Part shown: in pieces, positions 36,547 to 46,394 of the stretch
How the letters are laid out: each line of letters starts with the position of its first letter
Position numbering within the stretch: position 1 is the first letter of the stretch
DNA from: Novacetimonas maltaceti
Lineage (GTDB): Bacteria; Pseudomonadota; Alphaproteobacteria; Acetobacterales; Acetobacteraceae
Length of the DNA stretch: 64,000 nt
Reading direction: 5' to 3'
Assembly: GCF_002906255.1 (NCBI RefSeq)
Contig: NZ_POTC01000008.1
Location: 1-64,000, forward strand
The notes under the pieces: model-generated
What the model was told of the DNA's origin: nothing
What the model saw: only the letters and a program-made list of their open reading frames with translations
Databases searched by the model: none
Made by a program: the position numbers and the translations under genes

Positions 36547-37311
36547 CTATCCCTGCCATCCCAGAAGACGCCTGCGCACCACCATGAACAGCATGTCCGT
36601 CAGTGCATACAAAAGCGCCATTGTCAGCATATAGACCACCACCAGGTCCGTCGCCAGAAGGCTCGAGGCCTGCATCATGCGCGCACCGATCCCCGGCACG
36701 CCAAACAGTTCGGCTGCCACGACCGACATCCATGCCTGCCCCAGCCCCGTGCGCAGCCCCGCCAGCAGTCCCGGTGCGGAAGCAGGCAGCACGACCTTCG
36801 TCAGCCGCCCGAAAAAGCCGCCATGGCCAAAGGCGGCCGCGACCTCATACAGGTCGGGGTCGATCGACTGCACCGCGCCATAGGCGGCATAGAAATTGAT
36901 CCAGAAGACCGAAATCGCGATGACGAATGTCGCCCCTGCGGTATTCAGCCCGAACCACAGGATCGCGAACGGAACCCATGCCAGTCCGGGGATGGGGCGC
37001 AGCACCCGCACCACGCCGGCCAGCAGCGCATCAAGCACCCCGACCGCACCGCACAGCAGTCCGACCAGCGCCCCCAGCACGGTGCCGATCACAAGGCCAA
37101 GGAGGTAATGCGTCAGGCTGTCACGGATGGCCGCCTGCCATGCGCCGTTGCGGACCTCCTCCAGCCACGCCGGCCCCAGCGAGGACGGGGCGGGCAGCAG
37201 TCCCGCCGGCACCCAGCCCAGGCGCACGGCGGCTTCCCACACGCCAAACAGCACCACAAGGCCAATGACGCCCAGACCGAGGCGGGTCAGTGATTTGCTG
37301 TCAGGCTTCAT
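36547..37311 (-). CDS. ABC importer permease, SsuC/TauC type
   Basis: Inner-membrane permease of 254 residues with about six helices (binding-protein-dependent transport, BPD_transp_1). The EAA loop is recognisable as EVAAAFGHGGFFGRLTKVVLPASAP, quoted here only to locate it near residues 155-178 by its ends EVAAAFG and VLPASAP. It overlaps the start of neither partner beyond four bases: its ATG overlaps the binding-protein stop, which suggests coupling. Confidence 0.88.
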   Translation of the reverse strand: MKPDSKSLTRLGLGVIGLVVLFGVWEAAVRLGWVPAGLLPAPSSLGPAWLEEVRNGAWQAAIRDSLTHYLLGLVIGTVLGALVGLLCGAVGVLDALLAGVVRVLRPIPGLAWVPFAILWFGLNTAGATFVIAISVFWINFYAAYGAVQSIDPDLYEVAAAFGHGGFFGRLTKVVLPASAPGLLAGLRTGLGQAWMSVVAAELFGVPGIGARMMQASSLLATDLVVVYMLTMALLYALTDMLFMVVRRRLLGWQG

Positions 37312-38357
37312 TTGCCCAGACGCCGGTAGCTTTCCAGGTCAAACAGGTCCGCAACCGGCTGCGGCGCATGCAGAAGGCCGCTCTGGACCTCGAAATCCTG
37401 CAGTTTGGTCACGGATTCGACGATGCTGGCCGGATCGGACACGTAATGCGAGGCCGAAGCACGCAGCGACTCCTGCACGATCGCCACGGGCAGCATCCCG
37501 CCCGCCAGCGCGCCACGCACATAGGGCACGGCCTCGTCCGGTGAATGCGACAGCAGGTCGGTCGCACGCACGAACGCCGCGAGGAACCTGTCCTTCCACG
37601 CCGCGCGGTCCGGCGCGTCCTCGTTCAGGATGGCAAGGACCGATCCCGGCTGGCCCGGCATCATGTCGTGACCGGTGGCAAGGATACGCGCCTGCGGCAG
37701 GCGATGGCGCACCAGTGTAAGCGTCGGTTCACGCAGCACCGCCGCATCCACGGCGCCGGCAAGGAAGGCCTGCTGTTCCGCATCGAGGTCAACGCCCACG
37801 ATATCCGCCGTCTGCGCCGGGTCGAGGTCGTTGCGCGCCTTCAGCCAGTAGCGCAGCATCGAATCCGGTACTGAGCCGAGCGGCTGCGCCCCGATCTTCG
37901 CCTTGCGGCCGCTGGTACGGGCGAAATCGTCAAACCGCTGCTTCAGCGCCGCGCCCTCGATCGGCTGGGACGGCGTCTCGGGCAGGCCCTCGGCCAGCGG
38001 GCCGCGCGCCATGACCTCAAGCTCCTCGATCGCCGCGCTGGCGACCACCTTCACGTTCACCCCATGCGCGCGCGCCTGCAACAGCGGCAGCACACCCGCC
38101 ACATAGGCGTCGATCTTCCCCGCCGCGAGCGCCTGGATCGCCTGCGGCCCGGACTGGAAGCGGATCAACTGCATGTCGATCCCCGCATCCTTCAGCCAGT
38201 GTTCGCCATCCATGACAAACAGCGGCGCAGACCCCAGAACGGGAATGTAGCCCACGCGCACCGTCGGGGCCGCATGTGCCTGCGTGCACAGGGCCATGAC
38301 CGCCGCAAAAACATACGTCCCGAAACGTGAAAATATAGACCGTGCCATCGCGCGCAT
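37308..38357 (-). CDS. ABC importer substrate-binding protein, SsuA/NMT1 type
   Basis: Periplasmic binding protein of 349 residues. The signal peptide spans about 1-29 with a QAHA-APT cleavage site. VRVGYIPVLGSAPLFV and the GAGKIDAY-like AAGKIDAYVAG are hallmarks of the NMT1/SsuA fold, which binds sulfonates, nitrate, taurine or thiamine precursors; the ligand cannot be told from sequence. No sulfonate monooxygenase is nearby. Start is ATG 38357 or 38348. It leads the three-gene operon, behind an AT-rich 100-base region with a TATAAA (38397-38392) that may be a -10. Confidence 0.85.
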   Translation of the reverse strand: MRAMARSIFSRFGTYVFAAVMALCTQAHAAPTVRVGYIPVLGSAPLFVMDGEHWLKDAGIDMQLIRFQSGPQAIQALAAGKIDAYVAGVLPLLQARAHGVNVKVVASAAIEELEVMARGPLAEGLPETPSQPIEGAALKQRFDDFARTSGRKAKIGAQPLGSVPDSMLRYWLKARNDLDPAQTADIVGVDLDAEQQAFLAGAVDAAVLREPTLTLVRHRLPQARILATGHDMMPGQPGSVLAILNEDAPDRAAWKDRFLAAFVRATDLLSHSPDEAVPYVRGALAGGMLPVAIVQESLRASASHYVSDPASIVESVTKLQDFEVQSGLLHAPQPVADLFDLESYRRLGK

Positions 38358-38473
38358 TCCCGAAAAATTACCGGAACTTAATCGTTATTAATTTATACCG
38401 CCATTCATTAGACGATCTGAATCAGGAAATAAACCTGAGACAGCGCATAATATGGTACTTACCCGCACATGGC

Positions 38474-38504
38474 ATAAAAAAAGCCCGGCCGGAGCCGGGC
38501 TTTT
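38474..38504 (-). terminator. intrinsic terminator after rplQ
   Basis: Perfect nine-base stem, 38481-38489 with 38494-38502, with a CGGA loop. On the minus strand it is followed by a run of seven T, 23 bases after the rplQ stop. It marks the end of the ribosomal superoperon. The plus strand has four T and could also terminate. Confidence 0.9.
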
Positions 38505-38524
38505 CCAGGATAATCCCGCAGCGA

Positions 38525-38950
38525 TCAGGCCGCGAGGTCTTCCTTCGCTTCGGTGGTCGGACGCGGACCGCTATCCTTCCCCTTGGCCGTCACGTCGCGA
38601 TCGACCAGTTCGATCACGGCCATGTCGGCCGCATCGCCATGGCGCATACCGGCGCGCAGGACGCGGGTATATCCGCCCGAGCGGGTCTTGTAGCGTTCAG
38701 CCACGGCCGAGAACAGCTTGGTCACGATCACATCGTCACGAAGCTGCGCAAAGGCCTGCCGACGGGCATGCAGGTTGCCCCGCTTGCCGAGGGTGATCAG
38801 CTTCTCGACGACCGGACGCAGTTCCTTTGCCTTGGGCAGGGTGGTCGTGATCTGTTCGTGCTTGATCAGGGCGACAGCCATGTTCCGAAACATGGCCTGT
38901 CGATGGGACGAGGTAACGCCGAGCTTCCGGCCAGCAACACCGTGACGCAT
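38525..38950 (-). CDS. rplQ: 50S ribosomal protein L17
   Basis: Large-subunit protein next to the exit tunnel. [25 protein letters not shown] is the diagnostic start (shown in part: [10 protein letters not shown]), then [21 protein letters not shown], here also known by [14 protein letters not shown]. The 141 residues include a short charged C-terminal extension after the conserved [22 protein letters not shown] region. Last gene of the alpha operon, after rpoA, followed by a terminator. Confidence 0.96.
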   Translation of the reverse strand: MRHGVAGRKLGVTSSHRQAMFRNMAVALIKHEQITTTLPKAKELRPVVEKLITLGKRGNLHARRQAFAQLRDDVIVTKLFSAVAERYKTRSGGYTRVLRAGMRHGDAADMAVIELVDRDVTAKGKDSGPRPTTEAKEDLAA

Positions 38951-38983
38951 GATGTAGTCTTCCTGTCTTTCCGGTTCAGAGGA

Positions 38984-40003
38984 TCAGAACGGCTCGTCGA
39001 GCCTCTTGGCCAGATCTTCAATGTTCTCCGGCGGCCATGCCGGAACGTTCATACCCAGCGAAAGCCCCATGGCGGTCAGGACTTCCTTGATTTCGTTCAG
39101 AGACTTCCGCCCGAAATTCGGGGTACGGAGCATTTCCTGCTCGGTCTTCTGAACCAGATCGCCAATATAGACGATGTTGTCGTTCTTCAGGCAGTTCGCA
39201 CTACGGACCGACAGTTCAAGCTCATCAACCTTGCGCAGAAGGTTGCGGTTGAACGGCAGGTCGTCCTGCGGTTCCTCGGTACGGACGGCGCGCGGTTCGT
39301 CAAAGTTGATGAACAGCTGCAGCTGGTCCTGAAGGATGCGCGCGGCCAAGGCCACCGCATCTTCGGGCGTCACCGCACCGTTGGTTTCCACCGTCAGCAG
39401 CAGGCGGTCATAATCCGTCACCTGTCCCACGCGGGTCTGTTCGACCTTGTAGGAAACGCGACGCACCGGGGAGTAGATCGCATCGATGGGGATAAGGCCG
39501 ATCGGTGCGTCCTCGGGCCGGTTGGCCGCAGCGGGAACATACCCCTTGCCCATGTTGACCGTGAATTCCATCCCGAACTTCACGCCCTCATCAAGCGTGC
39601 AGATCACGAGATCGGGGTTCATCACCTCGATGTCATGGCCGGTCTGGATCTGGCCTGCGCGCACTTCACCCGGACCGGTGGCGGTCAGGACCATGCGCTT
39701 GGGGCCTTCGCCATGCATCCGCAGGGCGAGCTGCTTGATGTTCAGGACGATGTCGGTGACATCCTCGCGCACACCCGCAACGGAAGAGAACTCGTGCAGA
39801 ACGCCGTCAATCTGGATTGCCGTAACCGCAGCCCCCTGCAGGGAGGACAGCAGAACACGACGGATCGCATTGCCGAGCGTCATGCCAAAACCACGTTCCA
39901 GCGGTTCCGCAACGACAGTCGCCGTGCGCGACGGTTCTGCCCCCGGTTCGACTTCCAGTTTTTCCGGCTTGATCAGGGATTGCCAGTTTTTCTGGAGGAC
40001 CAA
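38984..40003 (-). CDS. rpoA: RNA polymerase alpha subunit
   Basis: Scaffold subunit of RNA polymerase, 339 residues. The N-terminal dimerisation and assembly domain has [20 protein letters not shown] (first block), and the C-terminal domain has [20 protein letters not shown] and [20 protein letters not shown] for DNA UP-element and activator contacts. The start appears to be TTG at 40003 with AAAGG nine bases before it; no in-frame ATG lies between the upstream stop and the conserved start LQKNWQ. A weak start could help set alpha levels. Confidence 0.96.
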   Translation of the reverse strand: MVLQKNWQSLIKPEKLEVEPGAEPSRTATVVAEPLERGFGMTLGNAIRRVLLSSLQGAAVTAIQIDGVLHEFSSVAGVREDVTDIVLNIKQLALRMHGEGPKRMVLTATGPGEVRAGQIQTGHDIEVMNPDLVICTLDEGVKFGMEFTVNMGKGYVPAAANRPEDAPIGLIPIDAIYSPVRRVSYKVEQTRVGQVTDYDRLLLTVETNGAVTPEDAVALAARILQDQLQLFINFDEPRAVRTEEPQDDLPFNRNLLRKVDELELSVRSANCLKNDNIVYIGDLVQKTEQEMLRTPNFGRKSLNEIKEVLTAMGLSLGMNVPAWPPENIEDLAKRLDEPF

Positions 40004-40136
40004 GGTAATGGCCTTTCAAGACTGATCTGCCGTCACTCAAGACAACAGATGGCACCCACACCGGGTGCCTGATGACAATCAGATCCCCCTGCCCGCCGCG
40101 AAGCGGGACAGGAGGAAGCGAATTCGAGTTCCCGGA

Positions 40137-40529
40137 TCAGACGCGGCGACGCTTGCGCGGACGGCATCCGTTGTGGGGAACCGGCGTCATGTCACGGATC
40201 GCCGTGATGGAGAAACCAACCGCCTGCAGGGCACGCAGGGCGCTTTCACGCCCCGAACCAGGGCCCGAAACCTCGATCTCGAGGGTTTCCATGCCATGTT
40301 CACGCGCCTTGCGGCCGGCATCCTCGGCGGCGACCTGAGCGGCATACGGGGTCGACTTGCGCGAACCCTTGAACCCCTGCGCACCGGCGGAAGACCATGC
40401 AATCGCATTGCCCTGCGCATCGGAGATGGTGATCATCGTGTTGTTGAAGGTGGACAGAACGTGTGCCACCCCGGAAATGATATTCTTCCGCTCTTTCTTG
40501 CGAATACGCGGTGCCGCAGCTTTCGCCAT
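40137..40529 (-). CDS. rpsK: 30S ribosomal protein S11
   Basis: Small-subunit platform protein, 130 residues. Conserved [38 protein letters not shown] and the C-terminal [11 protein letters not shown] (PHNGCRP motif). It sits between rpsM and rpoA; rpsD is absent from this operon, as usual in alphaproteobacteria. Confidence 0.97.
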   Translation of the reverse strand: MAKAAAPRIRKKERKNIISGVAHVLSTFNNTMITISDAQGNAIAWSSAGAQGFKGSRKSTPYAAQVAAEDAGRKAREHGMETLEIEVSGPGSGRESALRALQAVGFSITAIRDMTPVPHNGCRPRKRRRV

Positions 40530-40616
40530 AATCTTCTCGATCCTGTCAGTTCATTGGGCACGGCCGCAACGGCCCGCGCGGGGCCGGTCCGGTCCATGCA
40601 GGTCAGGGTGCCCGTT

Positions 40617-40994
40617 TTAGCGGGCCGCCTTCTTCTTGCCTGCGATCGCAACAGCCTTGCCCTTGCGGGTACGGGCGTTGGTATGTGTCCGCTGGCCATG
40701 AACCGGCAGGCCGCGACGATGGCGAAGGCCGCGATAGCAGCCAAGGTCCATCAGGCGCTTGATGTTCATCGCGACTTCGCGACGCAGGTCGCCTTCGACG
40801 CGATAATCATTGTCGATCAGTTCGCGGATCTTGACGATCTCGTCATCGGACAGCTCGTTCACGCGACGCTCGGCAGGGATCGAAAGCTTGTCGCAGATCG
40901 TCTGGGCCTTCGTCGCCCCGATACCATAGATATAACGCAGGGCAATCGTTACCCGCTTGTTCGTTGGGATGTTCACGCCGGCAATACGCGCCAC
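40617..40994 (-). CDS. rpsM: 30S ribosomal protein S13
   Basis: Small-subunit head protein that contacts tRNA and L5, 125 residues. Start [19 protein letters not shown], the helix-hairpin [14 protein letters not shown], and the basic tail [19 protein letters not shown], named by its ends [10 protein letters not shown] and KKAAR. First gene after an internal promoter about 200 bases upstream. Confidence 0.97.
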   Translation of the reverse strand: MARIAGVNIPTNKRVTIALRYIYGIGATKAQTICDKLSIPAERRVNELSDDEIVKIRELIDNDYRVEGDLRREVAMNIKRLMDLGCYRGLRHRRGLPVHGQRTHTNARTRKGKAVAIAGKKKAAR

Positions 40995-41193
40995 GCCACT
41001 TACTCCTCGTCCGCCCGTCCACGACGGGCACTAACATTTCGGCAGGGCTGCTTCACGCCACCGGGTTACACCCCGCAGCGTCGTGAACATACCGGACAGA
41101 CGCCGGCCAACCCCATCATCAATTCCAGTTGGTCATACCAGTGCCGCGCAGCCGGTCAACGACTCACGCAGCACTCATACCTTGAGGGCGCGG

Positions 41194-41221
41194 AATATAC
41201 CCGCCAGCCCATCCAAGTCAA
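41194..41221 (-). promoter_or_regulatory. strong sigma-70-type promoter for rpsM-rpsK-rpoA-rplQ
   Basis: On the minus strand TTGACT (41221-41216), 16 bases, TATATT (41199-41194), then a GC-rich CCGCGCC discriminator. It begins 11 bases after the adk stop and would give a leader of about 190 bases before rpsM. The leader contains a GCCCGT/ACGGGC hairpin near 41008-41024. Confidence 0.7.
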
Positions 41222-41231
41222 TTATTCTGCA

Positions 41232-41891
41232 TCACTTTTTCGTGATACCATCGACGGCAGCGAAGACCTGCTTCGTCACATCGTCGATATCCGCCATGCC
41301 ATCGATATGGCACAGGCGTCCGTGCTGCTCATAGTAAGGCAGGATCGGCGCGGTCTGCTCACGATACGCCTTCAGGCGCGCCGCCACGGTTTCCCTGCGA
41401 TCATCCTCACGCCGCACGAATTCGTGCCCGCCACAGACATCACATGTGCCCTCGACCTTGGGCCGCTTGTACAGGTCGTTATAGCCCTCGCCACACTTGG
41501 CGCAGGTGAACCGCCCCGCAATACGGTCGGCCAGCGCATCCTCGTCCACATCCAGCAGCAGGACCAGGTCAATGTGGCGGCCGGTCTTCTTCAGCATGGA
41601 ATCGAGCGCTTCCGCCTGTGCCCGGGTCCGGGGGAAGCCATCAAGGATGAACCCCTTGGCGCAGTCCGGGCGGTCGATCCGCGCTTCAATCAGGGCGATG
41701 ATCAGGTCATCGGGGACCAGTTGCCCCGACGCCATGATGCTTTTCACCTTCAGGCCCAGCGGACTGCCTGCCGCGACTTCCGCGCGCAGCATGTCGCCCG
41801 TGGAAATCTGTGCGATTCCATAATGGGCCTCCAGCAGTTTCGACTGCGTGCCCTTCCCCGCGCCCGGCGGCCCAAGAAAAATGATGTTCAC
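41232..41891 (-). CDS. adk: adenylate kinase
   Basis: Converts AMP and ATP to two ADP in the cytoplasm, 219 residues, long form. Walker A GPPGAGKGT at 7-15, the AMP site around STGDMLRAEV and GFPRTRAQAE, and the LID with Cys pairs CAKC and CDVC about 20 residues apart, a zinc-binding LID absent from the E. coli enzyme. The start codon is GTG, overlapping the secY stop (GTGA), so its expression is tied to secY. Confidence 0.96.
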   Translation of the reverse strand: MNIIFLGPPGAGKGTQSKLLEAHYGIAQISTGDMLRAEVAAGSPLGLKVKSIMASGQLVPDDLIIALIEARIDRPDCAKGFILDGFPRTRAQAEALDSMLKKTGRHIDLVLLLDVDEDALADRIAGRFTCAKCGEGYNDLYKRPKVEGTCDVCGGHEFVRREDDRRETVAARLKAYREQTAPILPYYEQHGRLCHIDGMADIDDVTKQVFAAVDGITKK

Positions 41892-43237
41892 CGGAATTTA
41901 CCCTTCCTGCCACGCGCCTTGCGCATGAGTCCCTGATACTGGTGCGCCACGAGATGGGACTGGATCTGCGTGACCGTATCAATCGTCACCGTCACGATAA
42001 TGATGAGGCTGGTCCCGCCGAAATAGAACGGCACGTTGTAGTGACTGATGAGGATCTGCGGCAGCAGGCACACCGCCACCAGATACATCGCCCCGATTGT
42101 CGTGATGCGTGTCAGGATCCGGTCAAAGAAGACCGCCGTATTCGCACCCGGCCGGATACCGGGGACAAAGCCCCCCTGCTTGCGCAGGTTCTCCGCCGTT
42201 TCCTGCGGGTTGAACGTCACCGCGGCATAGAAATAGGAGAAGAACACGATCATCGCGGCATAGAACAGCATGTAGAGCGGTTGCCCCTGCCCCAGCGACT
42301 GCCCCAGGAACGACAGCCACCCCGGCAGGGAACTGTTGTTCATGAAGCCCGCGATGGTCACGGGAATCAGCAGCACGGACGAGGCGAAGATCGGCGGAAT
42401 CGAACCCGCGGTATTCACCTTCAGCGGCATGTGCGTGGAGTCGCCACCAAACATCCGCTGCCCCACCTGGCGCTTGGGATACTGGATCACCACCCGCCGC
42501 TGCGCCAGTTCCATGAACACGATGAACGCGATCGTAATGGCCGCAAGGACCAGGAATACCAGCACGAAGAATGGCGAAAGCGCGCCCGTGTAGCCAAGCT
42601 GGAACAGGCTTGCCAGCGCATTGGGCAGGTTGGCGACGATACCCGCGAAGATGATGAGGGAAATCCCGTTCCCCACCCCACGCGACGTGATCTGTTCACC
42701 CAGCCACATCAGGAACATCGTGCCACCCACCAGCGTCAGCACGCACGAGACAATGAAGAACATGCCGGGCGAGATGACGGCCGATCCAGCCTCGGTATGC
42801 ATGTTCTCCAGCCCGATGGCGATTCCATACGCCTGGAACAGCGCGATCGCGACCGTCAGATAGCGCGTATATTCATTCAGCTTGCGGCGTCCGCCCTCAC
42901 CCTCTTTCTTGAGAGCCTCAAGCGACGGAATTGCTGCCGACATCAGCTGCACGATGATGGATGCACTGATGTAGGGCATGATATTCAGCGCGAACACGGT
43001 CATGCGCCCGAGCGCACCACCCGTGAACATGTCGAACATGCCCAGGATACCACCCTGATGCCGGGCCAGCAGTTGCCCCATGACCGTCGCATCGACGCCA
43101 GGAACCGGAATATAGGTGCCAATCCGATAAACGATCAGCGCGCCCAGAGTGAACCAGATACGCTTTTTCAATTCCGTTGCGTTGGCAAAAGAATTGAAAT
43201 TCAGATTGGCAGCCAGCTGTTCGGCCGCGGAGGCCAT
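41888..43237 (-). CDS. secY: preprotein translocase subunit SecY
   Basis: Channel subunit of the Sec translocon with ten membrane helices, 449 residues. Typical are IPVPGVD, the block GILGMFDMFTGGALGRMTVF (plug and second helix), GNGISLIIFAGIVANLP, and the cytoplasmic loop KRQVGQRMFGG. ATG 43237 has AAGGA at good distance. It is separated from rplO by 156 bases with hairpins, and coupled to adk downstream. Confidence 0.97.
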   Translation of the reverse strand: MASAAEQLAANLNFNSFANATELKKRIWFTLGALIVYRIGTYIPVPGVDATVMGQLLARHQGGILGMFDMFTGGALGRMTVFALNIMPYISASIIVQLMSAAIPSLEALKKEGEGGRRKLNEYTRYLTVAIALFQAYGIAIGLENMHTEAGSAVISPGMFFIVSCVLTLVGGTMFLMWLGEQITSRGVGNGISLIIFAGIVANLPNALASLFQLGYTGALSPFFVLVFLVLAAITIAFIVFMELAQRRVVIQYPKRQVGQRMFGGDSTHMPLKVNTAGSIPPIFASSVLLIPVTIAGFMNNSSLPGWLSFLGQSLGQGQPLYMLFYAAMIVFFSYFYAAVTFNPQETAENLRKQGGFVPGIRPGANTAVFFDRILTRITTIGAMYLVAVCLLPQILISHYNVPFYFGGTSLIIIVTVTIDTVTQIQSHLVAHQYQGLMRKARGRKGKFR

Positions 43238-43257
43238 GCGCCCATCCTTTCACAAGA

Positions 43258-43351
43258 ACAGCGTCACCACATAAAGCGGGACGCTGTCATGATAAAAACC
43301 TGTTTAAAATAATAAAGCGATGCGCCTGCACAGTGCAAGACGCATCGCTTT
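43258..43351 (-). terminator. tandem hairpins in the rplO-secY spacer, possible attenuator
   Basis: First in the direction of transcription: an 11-base perfect stem, 43314-43324 with 43341-43351, whose loop holds a second TGCAC/GTGCA helix; it is followed by ATTATTTTAAAC, a weak T-tract. Then an 8-base stem, 43258-43265 with 43280-43287, ends 20 bases before the secY start. Together they could end or throttle transcription between rplO and secY. Confidence 0.6.
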
Positions 43352-43393
43352 CATTATTCTGGCCTGGGGGAGATGGAACAGTCCCCCATCCAG

Positions 43394-43888
43394 TCATTTC
43401 GCAGGAGCGGCAACCGCCTTGGCGGCCTTTTCCTTGACCTGCACCTTGCCGCCGGCCTTTTCGACCGCGGCAATGGCACCGGCGGATGCCCCGGAAACTT
43501 CGATGGTCACGCCATGATGAAGTTCACCGTTGCCCAGCAGGCGGACACCCGCGACACCCGTCTGCGTCACCAGCCCTGCAGTGCGCAGGACGTCTTCGGT
43601 GACCGGGGTCTTGGCATCGATCTTGCCGGCTTCGATCGCCTTGTCCAGCACGTCGAGATTCACGATGGCAAATTCCTTGCGGAAGATGTTCTTGAATCCA
43701 CGCTTGGGCAGGCGGCGGTACAGCGGAAGCTGACCACCTTCAAAGCCGTTCAGGGACACGCCGGAACGGGCCTTCTGACCCTTGACGCCCTTCCCCGAGG
43801 TCTTGCCCTTGCCAGAGCCGATGCCACGCCCCAGACGCTTCTTGCGGTAGCGGGCACCTTCGTTATCGCGAAGTTCGTTGAGATTCAT
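43394..43888 (-). CDS. rplO: 50S ribosomal protein L15
   Basis: Large-subunit protein, 164 residues. The Gly/Lys-rich start is [20 protein letters not shown], then [18 protein letters not shown]. The C-terminal domain ([20 protein letters not shown]) is followed by an Ala/Lys tail. It follows rpmD by one base and precedes the hairpins before secY. Confidence 0.97.
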   Translation of the reverse strand: MNLNELRDNEGARYRKKRLGRGIGSGKGKTSGKGVKGQKARSGVSLNGFEGGQLPLYRRLPKRGFKNIFRKEFAIVNLDVLDKAIEAGKIDAKTPVTEDVLRTAGLVTQTGVAGVRLLGNGELHHGVTIEVSGASAGAIAAVEKAGGKVQVKEKAAKAVAAPAK

Positions 43889-43889
43889 C

Positions 43890-44078
43890 TCAATTCTCCA
43901 CCTTCACAAGGTGGGCGACCTTGCGCACCATGCCGCGGACCGAAGGTGTATCCTCCAGTTCACGCGTACGGCCGATCTTGTTCAGTCCCAGACCGATCAG
44001 CGTAGCCTGCTGACCCGGCTTGCGCCCGTTGCCAGACTGGATCTGGGTGATCTTGATGGTTCCCTTTGCCTCAGACAT
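43890..44078 (-). CDS. rpmD: 50S ribosomal protein L30
   Basis: Small large-subunit protein, 62 residues. [20 protein letters not shown] (first half) and [20 protein letters not shown] (second half) match the family. Its start overlaps the end of rpsE by eight bases, so translation is coupled. Confidence 0.95.
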   Translation of the reverse strand: MSEAKGTIKITQIQSGNGRKPGQQATLIGLGLNKIGRTRELEDTPSVRGMVRKVAHLVKVEN

Positions 44079-44649
44079 CTGCAGCAGCCTCCGCCGATGC
44101 CGTCACCTCACGGCGACCAAGGATATCGGAAACCTTCTTGCCACGGCGGTTTGCAACCGAACGCGGGCTTGCGCAGCGTTCCAGGGCGGCAAAGGTCGCC
44201 TTGACCATGTTGTGCGGGTTCCGGGTGCCCAGCGACTTCGCCACGACATCATTGATGCCCAGGCTTTCGAACACTGCGCGCATCGGACCACCGGCGATGA
44301 TGCCCGTGCCGGCGTCAGCCGAACGCAGCACCACCTTACCAGCGCCGAAATGACCCGCCACGTCATGATGAAGGGTACGCCCTTCCTTCATGGGGACGCG
44401 GATCATCGCGCGCTTGGCGCGGTCGGTCGCCTTGCGGATCGCCTCGGGGACTTCGCGGGCCTTGCCCGCACCGAACCCAACGCGACCCTTCTGGTCACCG
44501 ACGACAACCAGTGCGGCGAAAGCGAAGCGGCGACCGCCCTTGACCACCTTTGCAACACGATTGATCGTGACCAGCTTGTCAACGAGGTCATCGCCTTCGC
44601 GATCACGATCGCGGCCGCCCCGGCCGCCTTCTCTCGGTTCACGTGCCAT
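44071..44649 (-). CDS. rpsE: 30S ribosomal protein S5
   Basis: Small-subunit protein that keeps decoding accuracy and mRNA unwinding, 192 residues. A charged Arg/Gly/Asp N-terminus precedes [20 protein letters not shown], then [13 protein letters not shown] and [15 protein letters not shown]. Part of the spc operon. Confidence 0.97.
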   Translation of the reverse strand: MAREPREGGRGGRDRDREGDDLVDKLVTINRVAKVVKGGRRFAFAALVVVGDQKGRVGFGAGKAREVPEAIRKATDRAKRAMIRVPMKEGRTLHHDVAGHFGAGKVVLRSADAGTGIIAGGPMRAVFESLGINDVVAKSLGTRNPHNMVKATFAALERCASPRSVANRRGKKVSDILGRREVTASAEAAADV

Positions 44650-44666
44650 TGTGCGTGACCCTTTCG

Positions 44667-45029
44667 TCAGAACGAGAGACCGCCCTCACGGGCAGCCTCC
44701 GCCAGGGCTTTGATACGCCCATGATACAGATACGAGCCGCGATCGAACACGACCTTCGACACACCCGCCGCAACCGCGCGTTCGGCAAGCAGCTTGCCAA
44801 CGGCACCGGCTGCCGCCACGTCCGCACCGCTCTTGAGCGAGGTACGCAGGTCCTTCTCGATGGAAGACGCTGCGGCCAGTGTGCGGCCGGCGACATCGTC
44901 GATCACCTGCGCGTAAATATTCTTGCCCGACCGGAACACCGAAAGGCGCGGCCGTCCGCCACTCTTGCGGCGAAGCTGGAAGCGAAGACGCTGACGACGC
45001 CGCTCCCGCAGATCCTGCTGCGCGCTCAT
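44667..45029 (-). CDS. rplR: 50S ribosomal protein L18
   Basis: Binds 5S rRNA, 120 residues. It has [18 protein letters not shown], the segment [20 protein letters not shown] and the end [16 protein letters not shown]. Its start codon shares one base with the rplF stop. Confidence 0.97.
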   Translation of the reverse strand: MSAQQDLRERRRQRLRFQLRRKSGGRPRLSVFRSGKNIYAQVIDDVAGRTLAAASSIEKDLRTSLKSGADVAAAGAVGKLLAERAVAAGVSKVVFDRGSYLYHGRIKALAEAAREGGLSF

Positions 45030-45562
45030 TATTTCTTCTTACCTTCCTTGCGACGGATGGTCTCCGTTTCATAACGGACACCTTTGCCCTTGTAGGGCTC
45101 GGGCTTGCGGAAGCTGCGGATATCAAGCGCAACCTGGCCAACACGCTGCTTGTCGATACCCTCGACGGTCACAGCGGTCGGACGCGGGGTCGTGATCTTG
45201 ATACCGGCCGGGATCTCATACACGATATCGTGCGAATACCCGAGGTTCATGACAAGGTTCTTGCCCTGAACCGCAGCGCGGTAACCCGTGCCACTGATTT
45301 CCAGCGTCTTGGAGAACCCTTCGGACACCCCCTTGACCATGCTGGCGATCAGGGAACGCGTCGTGCCCCACATCATGCGGGCCTGCGCCTGCGTGCCGAC
45401 CGGCTTGACCGAAACCTTGCCATCCGCGACTTCGGCTTCGATGTGATGCGACAGGGGCAGCTTCAGCTCACCGAGCTTGCCCTTGGCCGTCAGCACACCA
45501 TCAGCGATGGAAACCTGGACTCCCGACGTAATCTCGACGGGATATTTGCCAACTCTCGACAT
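45029..45562 (-). CDS. rplF: 50S ribosomal protein L6
   Basis: Large-subunit protein near the factor-binding site, 177 residues with two repeated domains. Start [15 protein letters not shown], then [20 protein letters not shown], and the family end motif [16 protein letters not shown]. Confidence 0.97.
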   Translation of the reverse strand: MSRVGKYPVEITSGVQVSIADGVLTAKGKLGELKLPLSHHIEAEVADGKVSVKPVGTQAQARMMWGTTRSLIASMVKGVSEGFSKTLEISGTGYRAAVQGKNLVMNLGYSHDIVYEIPAGIKITTPRPTAVTVEGIDKQRVGQVALDIRSFRKPEPYKGKGVRYETETIRRKEGKKK

Positions 45563-45572
45563 TCATCCCTCC

Positions 45573-45971
45573 TTAGAATACGCGGCAGAGAACTTCGCCG
45601 CCAACATTGGCAGCGCGGGCTTCCCCATCCGACAGCACGCCACGCGGGGTCGACAGGATCGACACGCCCAGCCCGGCATACACACGCGGCAGTTCCTTGA
45701 TCTTGGAATACACGCGACGTCCCGGCTTGGAAACGCGGTGGATTTCCTTGATCACGGGCTCGCCATCAAGATACTTCAGCTCGATACGCAGCTGGGACAC
45801 ACCCTTGCGCAGTTCTTCCTTGGAAAAACCACGGATATACCCCTCGCGGCGCAGCGCCTCGAGTACGTTTGCACGCAGCTTTGACGCCGGTGCGACGCAT
45901 GCCGCGTGACGCGCACGCTGGGCATTGCGGATCCGGGTGAGGAGATCACCCAAAGGATCAGAAAGTGACAT
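45573..45971 (-). CDS. rpsH: 30S ribosomal protein S8
   Basis: Binds 16S rRNA helix 21 and, in E. coli, represses the spc operon mRNA. 132 residues, with [18 protein letters not shown], the middle [20 protein letters not shown] and the end [20 protein letters not shown]. Confidence 0.97.
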   Translation of the reverse strand: MSLSDPLGDLLTRIRNAQRARHAACVAPASKLRANVLEALRREGYIRGFSKEELRKGVSQLRIELKYLDGEPVIKEIHRVSKPGRRVYSKIKELPRVYAGLGVSILSTPRGVLSDGEARAANVGGEVLCRVF

Positions 45972-45983
45972 CGTTCCCTGCCC

Positions 45984-46289
45984 TTACCAGCTCGATTTGA
46001 CCATACCCGGGATCTGACCATTGGAGGCCAGGTCGCGCAGGGCGATACGGCAGAGTTCGAACTTTCTGTAATTGGCGCGGGGACGCCCCGTCAACTTGCA
46101 CCGCAGACGGACGCGCACGCGCGATCCGTTCCGCGGGAGTTCAGCAAGCTTCAGCGATGCATCAAAACGATCCTCGACCGGCAGAGAGCGGTCCATGATG
46201 ATGTTTTTCAATGCAGTCCGCTTTGCCTTGTCCCGTGCTGCCATGCGCTCACGCTTGGCATTCCGGTTTACGGCGGAAATCTTGGCCAT
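45984..46289 (-). CDS. rpsN: 30S ribosomal protein S14
   Basis: Small-subunit head protein, 101 residues, the zinc-free long form. Start [21 protein letters not shown]-terminal [20 protein letters not shown] and [21 protein letters not shown] 46289 with AAGG upstream is used; the longer frame adds 17 non-homologous residues. Confidence 0.96.
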   Translation of the reverse strand: MAKISAVNRNAKRERMAARDKAKRTALKNIIMDRSLPVEDRFDASLKLAELPRNGSRVRVRLRCKLTGRPRANYRKFELCRIALRDLASNGQIPGMVKSSW

Positions 46290-46394
46290 GCCTTGTTTTA
46301 TCCTCCGGAACCTGTCGGGCCATTCCCAACGGTTTTCCAAACTACGTGTGTCTTAGGTCTTCCGGGCTTCCAGTGAAAGCCCCTCTCGCAACTT

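Noticed and set aside
38342-40072. 576-codon plus-strand frame over rplQ and rpoA
   Set aside because: Antisense to two certain genes and crosses the rplQ terminator.
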